A stretch of 64,000 nucleotides of DNA from Petrolisthes cinctipes (lineage: Eukaryota > Arthropoda > Malacostraca > Decapoda > Porcellanidae), in the NCBI GenBank assembly GCA_033782935.1, contig JAWQEG010000412.1, positions 733,501 to 797,500 on the forward strand, in the 5' to 3' direction. The notes under the pieces are model-generated. The model was not told the origin of the DNA. It made no database searches and saw nothing but the letters and a program-made list of their open reading frames with translations. The translations under genes and the position numbers were made by a program. Positions 53,701 through 63,095 of this stretch are shown piece by piece. Numbering within the stretch: position 1 is the first letter of the stretch; each line of letters starts with the position of its first letter.

Positions 53701-56258
53701 ATGTCGATTTTTAGCATGTTTTTAGCCTATATTTTGAAAATATTCTAGCACTGTGTAGGTATGTACAGATTGCTTCTGGGACCCCAAAATATTGAATTTT
53801 CGGGTGTTTTGAGCCTGAATTTGAGATATAAACGGGTACAGAAGATACATGCACATATTGACTTTGGGCATCTAAAATATCGATTTTCAGCATGTTTTGG
53901 GCCTGTATTTTGAAAATACTCTAACACTGAGTAGGCATGTACAGATTGCTTCTGGGACCCCAAAATATTGAATTTTCGGGTGTTTTGAGCCTGAATTTGA
54001 GATATAAACGGGTACTGAAGATGCATGCACATATCGACTTTTGTGCACCTAAAAGATCGATTTTCAGGATGTTTTGAGCATGTATTTTGAAAATACTCTA
54101 ACACAGAGTAGGCATGTACAGATCGTTTCTAGGACCCCTAAATATCGAATTTTCGGGTGTTTTGGGACTGAATTTGAGATATCGACTTTTTGGCACCTAA
54201 AAGATCGATTTTTAGCATGTTTTTAGCCTATATTTTGAAAATATTCTAGCACTGAGTAGGCATGTACAGATTGCTTCTGGGACCCCAAAATATTGAATTT
54301 TCGGGTGTTTTGAGCCTGAATTTGAGATATAAACGGGTACAGAAGATACATGCACATATTGACTTTGGGCACCAAAAATATCGATTTTCAGCATGTTTTG
54401 GGCCTGAATTTTGAAAATACTCTAACACGGAGTAGGCATGTACAGATCGCTTCTGGGACCCCAAAATATTGAATTTTCGGGTGTTTAGGGCCAGAATTTG
54501 AGATATAAACGGGTACAGAAGATGCATGCACATATCGACTTTTGTGCACCTAAAATATCGATTTTCAGTATGTTTTGAGCATGTATTTTGAAAATACACT
54601 AACACGGAGTATTCATGTACAGATCGCTTCTGGGACCCCTAAATATCGAATTTTCGGGTGTTTTGGGACTGAATTTGAGATATCGACTTTTTGGCACCTA
54701 AAAGATCGATTTTTAGCATGTTTTTAGCCTATATTTTGAAAATATTCTAGCACTGAGTAGGCATGTACAGATTGCTTCTGGGACCCCAAAATATTGAATT
54801 TTCGGGTGTTTTCAGCCTGAATTTGAGATATAAACGGGTACAGAAGATACATGCACATATTGACTTTGGGCACCAAAAATATCGATTTTCAGCATGTTTT
54901 GGGCCTGAATTTTGAAAATACTCTAACATGGAGTAGGCATGTACAGATCGCTTCTGGGACCCCAAAATATCGAATTTTCGGGTGTTTAGGGCCAGAATTT
55001 GAGATATAAACGGGTACAGAAGATGCATGCACATATCGACTTTTGGGCACCTAAAAGAACGATTTTCAGTATGTTTTTGGCCTGTATTTTGAAAATACTC
55101 TAACACGGAGTAGGCATGCACAGATACCTTCTGGGACCTCTAAATATCGAATTTTCGGGTGTTTTGGGACTGAATTTGAGATATCGATTTTTTGGCACCT
55201 AAAATGTCGATTTTTAGCATGTTTTTAGCCTATATTTTGAAAATATTCTAGCACTGAGTAGGCATGTACAGATTGCTTCTGGGACCCCAAAATATTGAAT
55301 TTTCGGGTGTTTTGAGCCTGAATTTGAGATATAAACGGGTACAGAAGATATATGCACATATTGACTTTGGGCACCAAAAATATAGATTTTCAGCATGTTT
55401 TGGGCCTGAATTTTGAAAATACTCTAACACGGAGTAGGCATGTACAGATCGCTTCTGGGACTCCAAAATATCGAATTTTCGGGTGTTTAGGGCCAGAATT
55501 TGAGATATAAACGGGTACTGAAGATGCATGCACATATCGACTTTTGGGCACCTAAAAGATCGATTTTCAGTATGTTTTAGGCCTGTATTTTGAAAATACT
55601 CTAACACGGAGTAGGCATGTACAAATACCTTCTGGGACCTCTAAATATCGAATTTTCGGGTGTTTTGGGACTGAATTTGAGATATCGATTTTTTGGCACC
55701 TAAAATGTCGATTTTTAGCATGTTTTTAGCCTATATTTTGAAAATATTCTAGCACTGTGTAGGCATGTACAGATTGCTTCTGGGACCCCAAAATATTGAA
55801 TTTTCGGGTGTTTTGAGCCTGAATTTGAGATATAAACGGGTACAGAAGATACATGCACATATGTGTTTGGGCATCTAAAATATCGATTTTTAGCATGTTT
55901 TGGGCCTGTATTTTGAAAATACTCTAACACTGAGTAGGCATGTACAGATTGCTTCTGGGACCCCAAAATATTGAATTTTCGGGTGTTTTGAGCCTGAATT
56001 TGAGATATAAACGGGTACTGAAGATGCATGCACATATCGACTTTTGTGCACCTAAAAGATCGATTTTCAGTATGTTTTGAGCATGTATTTTGAAAATACT
56101 CTAACACGGAGTAGGCATGTACAGATCGCTTCTGGGACCCCTAAATATCGAATTTTCGGGTGTTTTGGGACTGAATTTGAGATATCGACTTTTTGGCACC
56201 TAAAAGATCGATTTTTAGCATGTTTTTAGCCTATATTTTGAAAATATTCTAGCACTGA
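47742..56258 (+). repeat. 17 consecutive 501-bp units with a 3,006-3,007 bp super-period
   Basis: The span is exactly 17 x 501 = 8,517 bp. One inserted base near 50,970 and one lost near 55,865 cancel out. Rare variants show a longer period: gtaggcatgcacagatacc at 49,101, 50,103, 52,108, 53,110 and 55,114 (steps 1,002, 2,005, 1,002, 2,004), ttttcagcctg in the same units, and cacggagtattcatg near 48,595, 49,597, 52,600 and 54,605. Six trimers (18 monomers) therefore form a super-unit present nearly three times. Confidence 0.85.
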
Positions 56259-57761
56259 GTAGGCATGTACAGATTGCTTCTGGGATTCCAAAATATTGAA
56301 TTTTCGGGTGTTTTGAGCCTGAATATAAGATATAAACGGGTACAGAAGATACATGCACATATTGACTTTGGGCACCAAAAATATCGATTTTCAGCATGTT
56401 TTGGGCCTGAATTTTGAAAATACTCTAACACGGAGTAGGCATGTACAGATCGCTTCTGGGACCCCAAAATATCGAATTTTCGGGTGTTTAGGACCAGAAT
56501 TTAAGATATAAACGGGTACAGAAGTTGCATGCACATATCTACTTTTGGGCACCTAAAAGATCTATTTTCAGTATGTTTTTGGCCTGTATTTTGAAAATAC
56601 TCTAACACGGAGTAGGCATGTACAGATACCTTCTGGGACCTCTAAATATCGAATTTTCGGGTGTTTTGGGACTGAATTTGAGATATCGAATTTTTGGCAC
56701 ATAAAATGTCGATTTTTAGCATGTTTTTAGCCAATATTTTGAAAATATTCTAGCACTGTGTAGGCATGTACAGATTGCTTCTGGGACCCCAAAATATTGA
56801 ATTTTCGGGTGTTTTGAGCCTGAATTTGAGATATAAACGGGTACAGAAGATACATGCACATATTGACTTTTGGCATCTAAAATATCGATTTTCAGCATGT
56901 TTTGGGCCTGTATTTTGAAAATACTCTAACACGGAGTAGGCATGTACAGATCGCTTCTGGGACCCCTAAATATCGAATTTTCGGGTATTTTGGGACTGAA
57001 TTTGAGATATCGATTTTTTGGCACCTAAAAGATCGAGTTTTAGCATGTTTTTAGCCTATATTTTGAAAATATTCTAGCACTGAGTAGGCATGTACAGATT
57101 GCTTCTGGGACCCCAAAATATTGAATTTTCGGGTGTTTTGAGCCTGAATTTGAGATATAAACGGGTACAGAAGATACATGCACATATTGACTTTGGGCAC
57201 CAAAAATATCGATTTTCAGCATGTTTTGGGCCTGAATTTTGAAAATACTCTAACACGGAGTAGGCATGTACAGATCGCTTCTGGGACCCGAAAATATCGA
57301 ATTTTCGGGTGTTTAGGGCCAGAATTTGAGATATAAACGGGTACAGAAGATGCATGCACATATCGAATTTTGGGCACCTAAAAGATCAATTTTCAGTATG
57401 TTTTTGGCCTGTATTTTGAAAATACTCTAACACTGAGTAGGCATGTACAGATTGCTTCTGGGACCCCAAAATATTGAATTTTCGGGTGTTTTGAGCCTGA
57501 ATTTGAGATATAAACGGGTACTGAAGATGCATGCACATATCGACTTTTGTGCACCTAAAAGATCGATTTTCAGTATGTTTTGAGCATGTATTTTGAAAAT
57601 ACTCTAACACGGAGTAGGCATGTACAGATCGCTTCTGGGACCCCTAAATATCGAATTTTCGGGTGTTTTGGGACTGAATTTGAGATATCGACTTTTTGGC
57701 ACCTAAAAGATCGATTTTTAGCATGTTTTTAGCCTATATTTTGAAAATATTCTAGCACTGA
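56259..57761 (+). repeat. 1,503-bp nine-monomer unit, copy 1
   Basis: Monomer starts: 56,259 (F variant with gggattcc and gaatataag), 56,435 (C with ttaggaccagaatttaag, gaagttgcatgc and agatctatt), 56,612 (S1), 56,760 (D), 56,936 (S1 with gatcgagttttagc), 57,084 (F), 57,260 (C with acccgaaaatatcg and agatcaatt), 57,437 (C'), 57,614 (S1). Lengths are 176, 177, 148, 176, 148, 176, 177, 177, 148, total 1,503. The order L L S L S L L L S is not three regular trimers, although it has the same 6:3 ratio and length. Confidence 0.92.
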
Positions 57762-59087
57762 GTAGGCATGTACAGATTGCTTCTGGGATTCCAAAATATT
57801 GAATTTTCGGGTGTTTTGAGCCTGAATATAAGATATAAACGGGTACAGAAGATACATGCACATATTGACTTTGGGCACCAAAAATATCGATTTTCAGCAT
57901 GTTTTGGGCCTGAATTTTGAAAATACTCTAACACGGAGTAGGCATGTACAGATCGCTTCTGGGACCCCAAAATATCGAATTTTCGGGTGTTTAGGACCAG
58001 AATTTAAGATATAAACGGGTACAGAAGTTGCATGCACATATCGACTTTTGGGCACCTAAAAGATCTATTTTCAGTATGTTTTTGGCCTGTATTTTGAAAA
58101 TACTCTAACACGGAGTAGGCATGTACAGATACCTTCTGGGACCTCTAAATATCGAATTTTCGGGTGTTTTGGGACTGAATTTGAGATATCGAATTTTTGG
58201 CACATAAAATGTCGATTTTTAGCATGTTTTTAGCCAATATTTTGAAAATATTCTAGCACTGTGTAGGCATGTACAGATTGCTTCTGGGACCCCAAAATAT
58301 TGAATTTTCGGGTGTTTTGAGCCTGAATTTGAGATATAAACGGGTACAGAAGATACATGCACATATTGACTTTTGGCATCTAAAATATCGATTTTCAGCA
58401 TGTTTTGGGCCTGTATTTTGAAAATACTCTAACACGGAGTAGGCATGTACAGATCGCTTCTGGGACCCCTAAATATCGAATTTTCGGGTATTTTGGGACT
58501 GAATTTGAGATATCGATTTTTTGGCACCTAAAAGATCGAGTTTTAGCATGTTTTTAGCCTATATTTTGAAAATATTCTAGCACTGAGTAGGCATGTACAG
58601 ATTGCTTCTGGGACCCCAAAATATTGAATTTTCGGGTGTTTTGAGCCTGAATTTGAGATATAAACGGGTACAGAAGATACATGCACATATTGACTTTGGG
58701 CACCAAAAATATCGATTTTCAGCATGTTTTGGGCCTGAATTTTGAAAATACTCTAACACGGAGTAGGCATGTACAGATCGCTTCTGGGACCCGAAAATAT
58801 CGAATTTTCGGGTGTTTAGGGCCAGAATTTGAGATATAAACGGGTACAGAAGATGCATGCACATATCGAATTTTGGGCACCTAAAAGATCAATTTTCAGT
58901 ATGTTTTTGGCCTGTATTTTGAAAATACTCTAACACGGAGTAGGCATGTACAGATCGCTTCTGGGACCCCTAAATATCGAATTTTCGGGTGTTTTGGGAC
59001 TGAATTTGAGATATCGACTTTTAGGCACCTAAAAGATCGATTTTTAGCATGTTTTTAGCCTATATTTTGAAAATATTCTAGCACTGA
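57762..59087 (+). repeat. 1,503-bp unit, copy 2, lacking one monomer (1,326 bp)
   Basis: Tandem to copy 1 and almost identical to it; one visible difference is atatcgac here where copy 1 has atatctac. The eighth monomer (C', 177 bp) is absent: the seventh passes straight into an S1 at 58,940. A one-monomer unequal exchange would explain this. Confidence 0.9.
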
Positions 59088-59263
59088 GTAGGCATGTACA
59101 GATTGCTTCTGGGACCCCAAAATATTGAATTTTCGGGTGTTTTGAGCCTGAATTTGAGATATAAACGGGTACAGAAGATACATGCACATATTGACTTTGG
59201 GCACCAAAAATATCGATTTTCAGCATGTTTTGGGCCTGAATTTTGAAAATACTCTAACACGGA
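59088..59263 (+). repeat. Reference long monomer, type F (176 bp)
   Basis: Representative F monomer. It carries TpG at three sites where C and S types have CpG (gattgctt, atattgaa, atattgac). It also has gggtacagaagatacatgc, gggcaccaaaaatatcg and cctgaattttgaaaatac. F usually follows a short monomer and precedes a C monomer. It splits into two related halves of 88 bp, 59,088-59,175 and 59,176-59,263, which match at 58 of 88 positions without gaps in my hand alignment. 68 of its 176 bases are G or C. Confidence 0.92.
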
Positions 59264-60089
59264 GTAGGCATGTACAGATCGCTTCTGGGACCCCAAAATA
59301 TCGAATTTTCGGGTGTTTAGGGCCAGAATTTAAGATATAAACGTGTACAGAAGATGCATGCACATATCGACTTTTGGGCACCTAAAAGAACGATTTTCAG
59401 TATGTTTTTGGCCTGTATTTTGAAAATACTCTAACACGGAGTAGGCATGCACAGATACCTTCTGGGATCTCTAAATATCAAATTTTCGGGTGTTTTGGGA
59501 CTGAATTTGAGATATCGATTTTTTGGCACCTAAAATGTCGTTTTTTAGCATGTTTTTAGCCTATATTTTGAAAATATTCTAGCACTGAGTAGGCATGTAC
59601 AGATTGCTTGTGGGACCCCAAAATATTGAATTTTCGGGTGTTTTGAGCCTGAATTTGAGATATAAACGGGTACAGAAGATATATGCACATATTGACTTTG
59701 GGCACCAAAAATATCGATTTTCAGCATGTTTTGGGCCTGAATTTTGAAAATACTCTAACACGGAGTAGGCATGTACAGATCGCTTCTGGGACCCCAAAAT
59801 ATCGAATTTTCGGGTGTTTAGGGCCAGAATTTGAGATATAAACGGGTACTGAAGATGCATGCACATATTGACTTTTGGGCACCTAAAAGATCGATTTTCA
59901 GTATGTTTTAGGCCTGTATTTTGAAAATACTCTAACACGGAGTAGGCATGTACAAATACCTTCTGGGACCTCTAAATATCGAATTTTCGGGTGTTTTGGG
60001 ACTGAATTTGAGATATCGATTTTTTGGCACCTAAAATGTCGATTTTTAGCATGTTTTTAGCCTATATTTTGAAAATATTCTAGCACTGT

Positions 60090-60265
60090 GTAGGCATGTA
60101 CAGATTGCTTCTGGGACCCCAAAATATTGAATTTTCGGGTGTTTTGAGCCTGAATTTGAGATATAAACGGGTACAGAAGATACATGCACATATTGACTTT
60201 GGGCATCTAAAATATCGATTTTCAGCATGTTTTGGGCCTGTATTTTGAAAATACTCTAACACTGA
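60090..60265 (+). repeat. Reference long monomer, type D (176 bp)
   Basis: Type D shares the front of F, with the same TpG variants. It differs by gggcatctaaaatatcg in place of gggcaccaaaaatatcg, by cctgtattttgaaaatac in place of cctgaattttgaaaatac, and often by being entered from cactgtgtaggc. In 501-bp units D sits where F would otherwise be, and is usually followed by C'. Alternation of D units and F units makes the 1,002-bp hexamers of the left arm. Confidence 0.88.
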
Positions 60266-61267
60266 GTAGGCATGTACAGATTGCTTCTGGGACCCCAAAA
60301 TATTGAATTTTCGGGTGTTTTGAGCCTGAATTTGAGATATAAACGGGTACTGAAGATGCATGCACATATCGACTTTTGGGCACCTAAAAGAACGATTTTC
60401 AGTATGTTTTTGGCCTGTATTTTGAAAATACTCTAACACGGAGTAGGCATGCACAGATACCTTCTGGGATCTCTAAATATCAAATTTTCGGGTGTTTTGG
60501 GACTGAATTTGAGATATCGAATTTTTGGCACCTAAAATGTCGTTTTTTAGCATGTTTTTAGCCTATATTTTGAAAATATTCTAGCACTGAGTAGGCATGT
60601 ACAGATTGCTTGTGGGACCCCAAAATATTGAATTTTCGGGTGTTTTGAGCCTGAATTTGAGATATAAACGGGTACAGAAGATATATGCACATATTGACTT
60701 TGGGCACCAAAAATATCGATTTTCAGCATGTTTTGGGCCTGAATTTTGAAAATACTCTAACACGGAGTAGGCATGTACAGATCGCTTCTGGGACCCCAAA
60801 ATATCGAATTTTCGGGTGTTTAGGGCCAGAATTTGAGATATAAACGGGTACTGAAGATGCATGCACATATCGACTTTTGGGCACCTAAAAGATCGATTTT
60901 CAGTATGTTTTTGGCCTGTATTTTGAAAATACTCTAACACGGAGTAGGCATGTACAAATACCTTCTGGGACCTCTAAATATCGAATTTTCGGGTGTTTTG
61001 GGACTGAATTTGAGATATCGATTTTTTGGCACCTAAAATGTCGATTTTTAGCATGTTTTTAGCCTATATTTTGAAAATATTCTAGCACTGTGTAGGCATG
61101 TACAGATTGCTTCTGGGACCCCAAAATATTGAATTTTCGGGTGTTTTGAGCCTGAATTTGAGATATAAACGGGTACAGAAGATACATGCACATATTGACT
61201 TTGGGCATCTAAAATATCGATTTTCAGCATGTTTTGGGCCTGTATTTTGAAAATACTCTAACACTGA

Positions 61268-61444
61268 GTAGGCATGTACAGATTGCTTCTGGGACCCCAA
61301 AATATTGAATTTTCGGGTGTTTTGAGCCTGAATTTGAGATATAAACGGGTACTGAAGATGCATGCACATATCGACTTTTGTGCACCTAAAAGATCGATTT
61401 TTAGTATGTTTTGAGCATGTATTTTGAAAATACTCTAACACGGA
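61268..61444 (+). repeat. Reference long monomer, type C' (177 bp)
   Basis: C' combines an F/D-like front (gattgctt, atattgaa, gttttgagcctg) with a C-like rear (agatgcatgcacatatcgac, tgtgcacctaaaagatcg, then agtatgttttgagcatg). The combination suggests an old recombinant of the two long classes. It typically follows D and is followed by an S1 short monomer. Confidence 0.85.
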
Positions 61445-61592
61445 GTAGGCATGTACAGATCGCTTCTGGGACCCCTAAATATCGAATTTTCGGGTGTTTT
61501 GGGACTGAATTTGAGATATCGACTTTTTGGCACCTAAAAGATCGATTTTTAGCATGTTTTTAGCCTATATTTTGAAAATATTCTAGCACTGA
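61445..61592 (+). repeat. Reference short monomer, type S1 (148 bp)
   Basis: S1 reads gagatatcgactttttggcacc where long monomers read gagatat, a 29-bp block, then atcgactttt(g)ggcacc. The missing block (ataaacgggtacag...gcatgcacat in C) is flanked in the long form by the short direct repeat ATAT, of which one copy remains. This is what a simple deletion between microhomologies would leave. S1 is the only short type in both arms. It carries the perfect A/T dyad ATATTTTGAAAATAT at its 3' end. Confidence 0.92.
61567..61581. other. 15-bp dyad symmetry, A/T form (reference in S1)
   Basis: ATATTTTGAAAATAT is a perfect inverted repeat with 7-bp arms around a central G. It occurs near the end of S1 and most S2 monomers. 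The equivalent position in C, C' and D monomers has another perfect dyad with both outer bases changed together. Confidence 0.9.
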
Positions 61593-63095
61593 GTAGGCAT
61601 GTACAGATTGCTTCTGGGATTCCAAAATATTGAATTTTCGGGTGTTTTGAGCCTGAATATAAGATATAAACGGGTACAGAAGATACATGCACATATTGAC
61701 TTTGGGCACCAAAAATATCGATTTTCAGCATGTTTTGGGCCTGAATTTTGAAAATACTCTAACACGGAGTAGGCATGTACAGATCGCTTCTGGGACCCCA
61801 AAATATCGAATTTTCGGGTGTTTAGGACCAGAATTTAAGATATAAACGGGTACAGAAGTTGCATGCACATATCGACTTTTGGGCACCTAAAAGATCTATT
61901 TTCAGTATGTTTTTGGCCTGTATTTTGAAAATACTCTAACACGGAGTAGGCATGTACAGATAGCTTCTGGGACCTCTAAATATCGAATTTTCGGGTGTTT
62001 TGGGACTGAATTTGAGATATCGAATTTTTGGCACATAAAATGTCGATTTTTAGCATGTTTTTAGCCAATATTTTGAAAATATTCTAGCACTGTGTAGGCA
62101 TGTACAGATTGCTTCTGGGACCCCAAAATATTGAATTTTCGGGTGTTTTGAGCCTGAATTTGAGATATAAACGGGTACAGAAGATACATGCACATATTGA
62201 CTTTTGGCATCTAAAATATCGATTTTCAGCATGTTTTGGGCCTGTATTTTGAAAATACTCTAACACGGAGTAGGCATGTACAGATCGCTTCTGGGACCCC
62301 TAAATATCGAATTTTCGGGTATTTTGGGACTGAATTTGAGATATCGATTTTTTGGCACCTAAAAGATCGAGTTTTAGCATGTTTTTAGCCTATATTTTGA
62401 AAATATTCTAGCACTGAGTAGGCATGTACAGATTGCTTCTGGGACCCCAAAATATTGAATTTTCGGGTGTTTTGAGCCTGAATTTGAGATATAAACGGGT
62501 ACAGAAGATACATGAACATATTGACTTTGGGCACCAAAAATATCGATTTTCAGGATGTTTTGGGCCTGAATTATGAAAATACTCTAACACGGAGTAGGCA
62601 TGTACAGATCGCTTCTGGGACCCGAAAATATCGAATTTTCGGGTGTTTAGGGCCAGAATTTGAGATATAAACGGGTACAGAAGATGCATGCACATATCGA
62701 ATTTTGGGCACCTAAAAGATCAATTTTCAGTATGTTTTTGGCCTGTATTTTGAAAATACTCTAACACTGAGTAGGCATGTACAGATTGCTTCTGGGACCC
62801 CAAAATATTGAATTTTCGGGTGTTTTGAGCCTGAATTTGAGATATAAACGGGTACTGAAGATGCATGCACATATCGACTTTTGTGCACCTAAAAGATCGA
62901 TTTTCAGTATGTTTTGAGCATGTATTTTGAAAATACTCTAACACGGAGTAGGCATGTACAGATCGCTTCTGGGACCCCTAAATATCGAATTTTCGGGTGT
63001 TTTGGGACTGAATTTGAGATATCGACTTTTTGGCACCTAAAAGATCGATTTTTAGCATGTTTTTAGCCTATATTTTGAAAATATTCTAGCACTGA
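61593..63095 (+). repeat. 1,503-bp nine-monomer unit, copy 3
   Basis: Complete copy with all nine monomers and all markers of copy 1 (gggattcc, gaatataag, gaagttgcatgc, agatctatt, gatcgagtttt, acccgaaaat). Private variants: gatagcttctggg, atacatgaac, caggatgttttggg and cctgaattatg. Confidence 0.9.
61920..61934. other. 15-bp dyad symmetry, G/C form (reference in C)
   Basis: GTATTTTGAAAATAC has 7-bp arms around a central G. Compared with the S1 form the outermost pair is G-C instead of A-T, so symmetry is kept. In F one inner pair is lost (GAATTTTGAAAATAC), and in L3 another (ATATTTTGAAAACAT). Confidence 0.9.

Larger units (their letters stand above)
59088..61592 (+). repeat. Five regular 501-bp trimers between the 1,503-bp units
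   Basis: Exactly 5 x 501 bp. The block carries variants also seen at 52.9-53.8 kb (aaacgtgtacag, gggatctctaaatatcaaa, tgtcgttttttagc, gattgcttgtggg). It therefore looks like a copy of that earlier stretch placed between two pairs of the nine-monomer unit. Confidence 0.85.
61445..61945 (+). repeat. Reference HOR unit: S1 + F + C trimer, 501 bp
   Basis: The unit contains S1 (61,445-61,592, 148 bp), F (61,593-61,768, 176 bp) and C (61,769-61,945, 177 bp). The total is exactly 501 bp. The same order and lengths recur through both arms. The three monomers differ from each other more than corresponding monomers of different units do, which is the defining property of a higher-order repeat. Confidence 0.93.

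Noticed and set aside
59158..59175. Possible CENP-B box around gagatataaacgggtac
   Set aside because: Against the core pattern nTTCGnnnnAnnCGGGn only seven of nine fixed bases match (TGAG instead of TTCG at the front). In AT-rich DNA this is within chance, and the CGGG is not conserved in L3 (aaacgag).
61567..61581. Dyad plus following T-rich stretch as a transcription terminator
   Set aside because: The stem is AT-only or nearly so, it occurs in nearly every monomer, and there is no gene upstream. It is better treated as a repeat-internal dyad.
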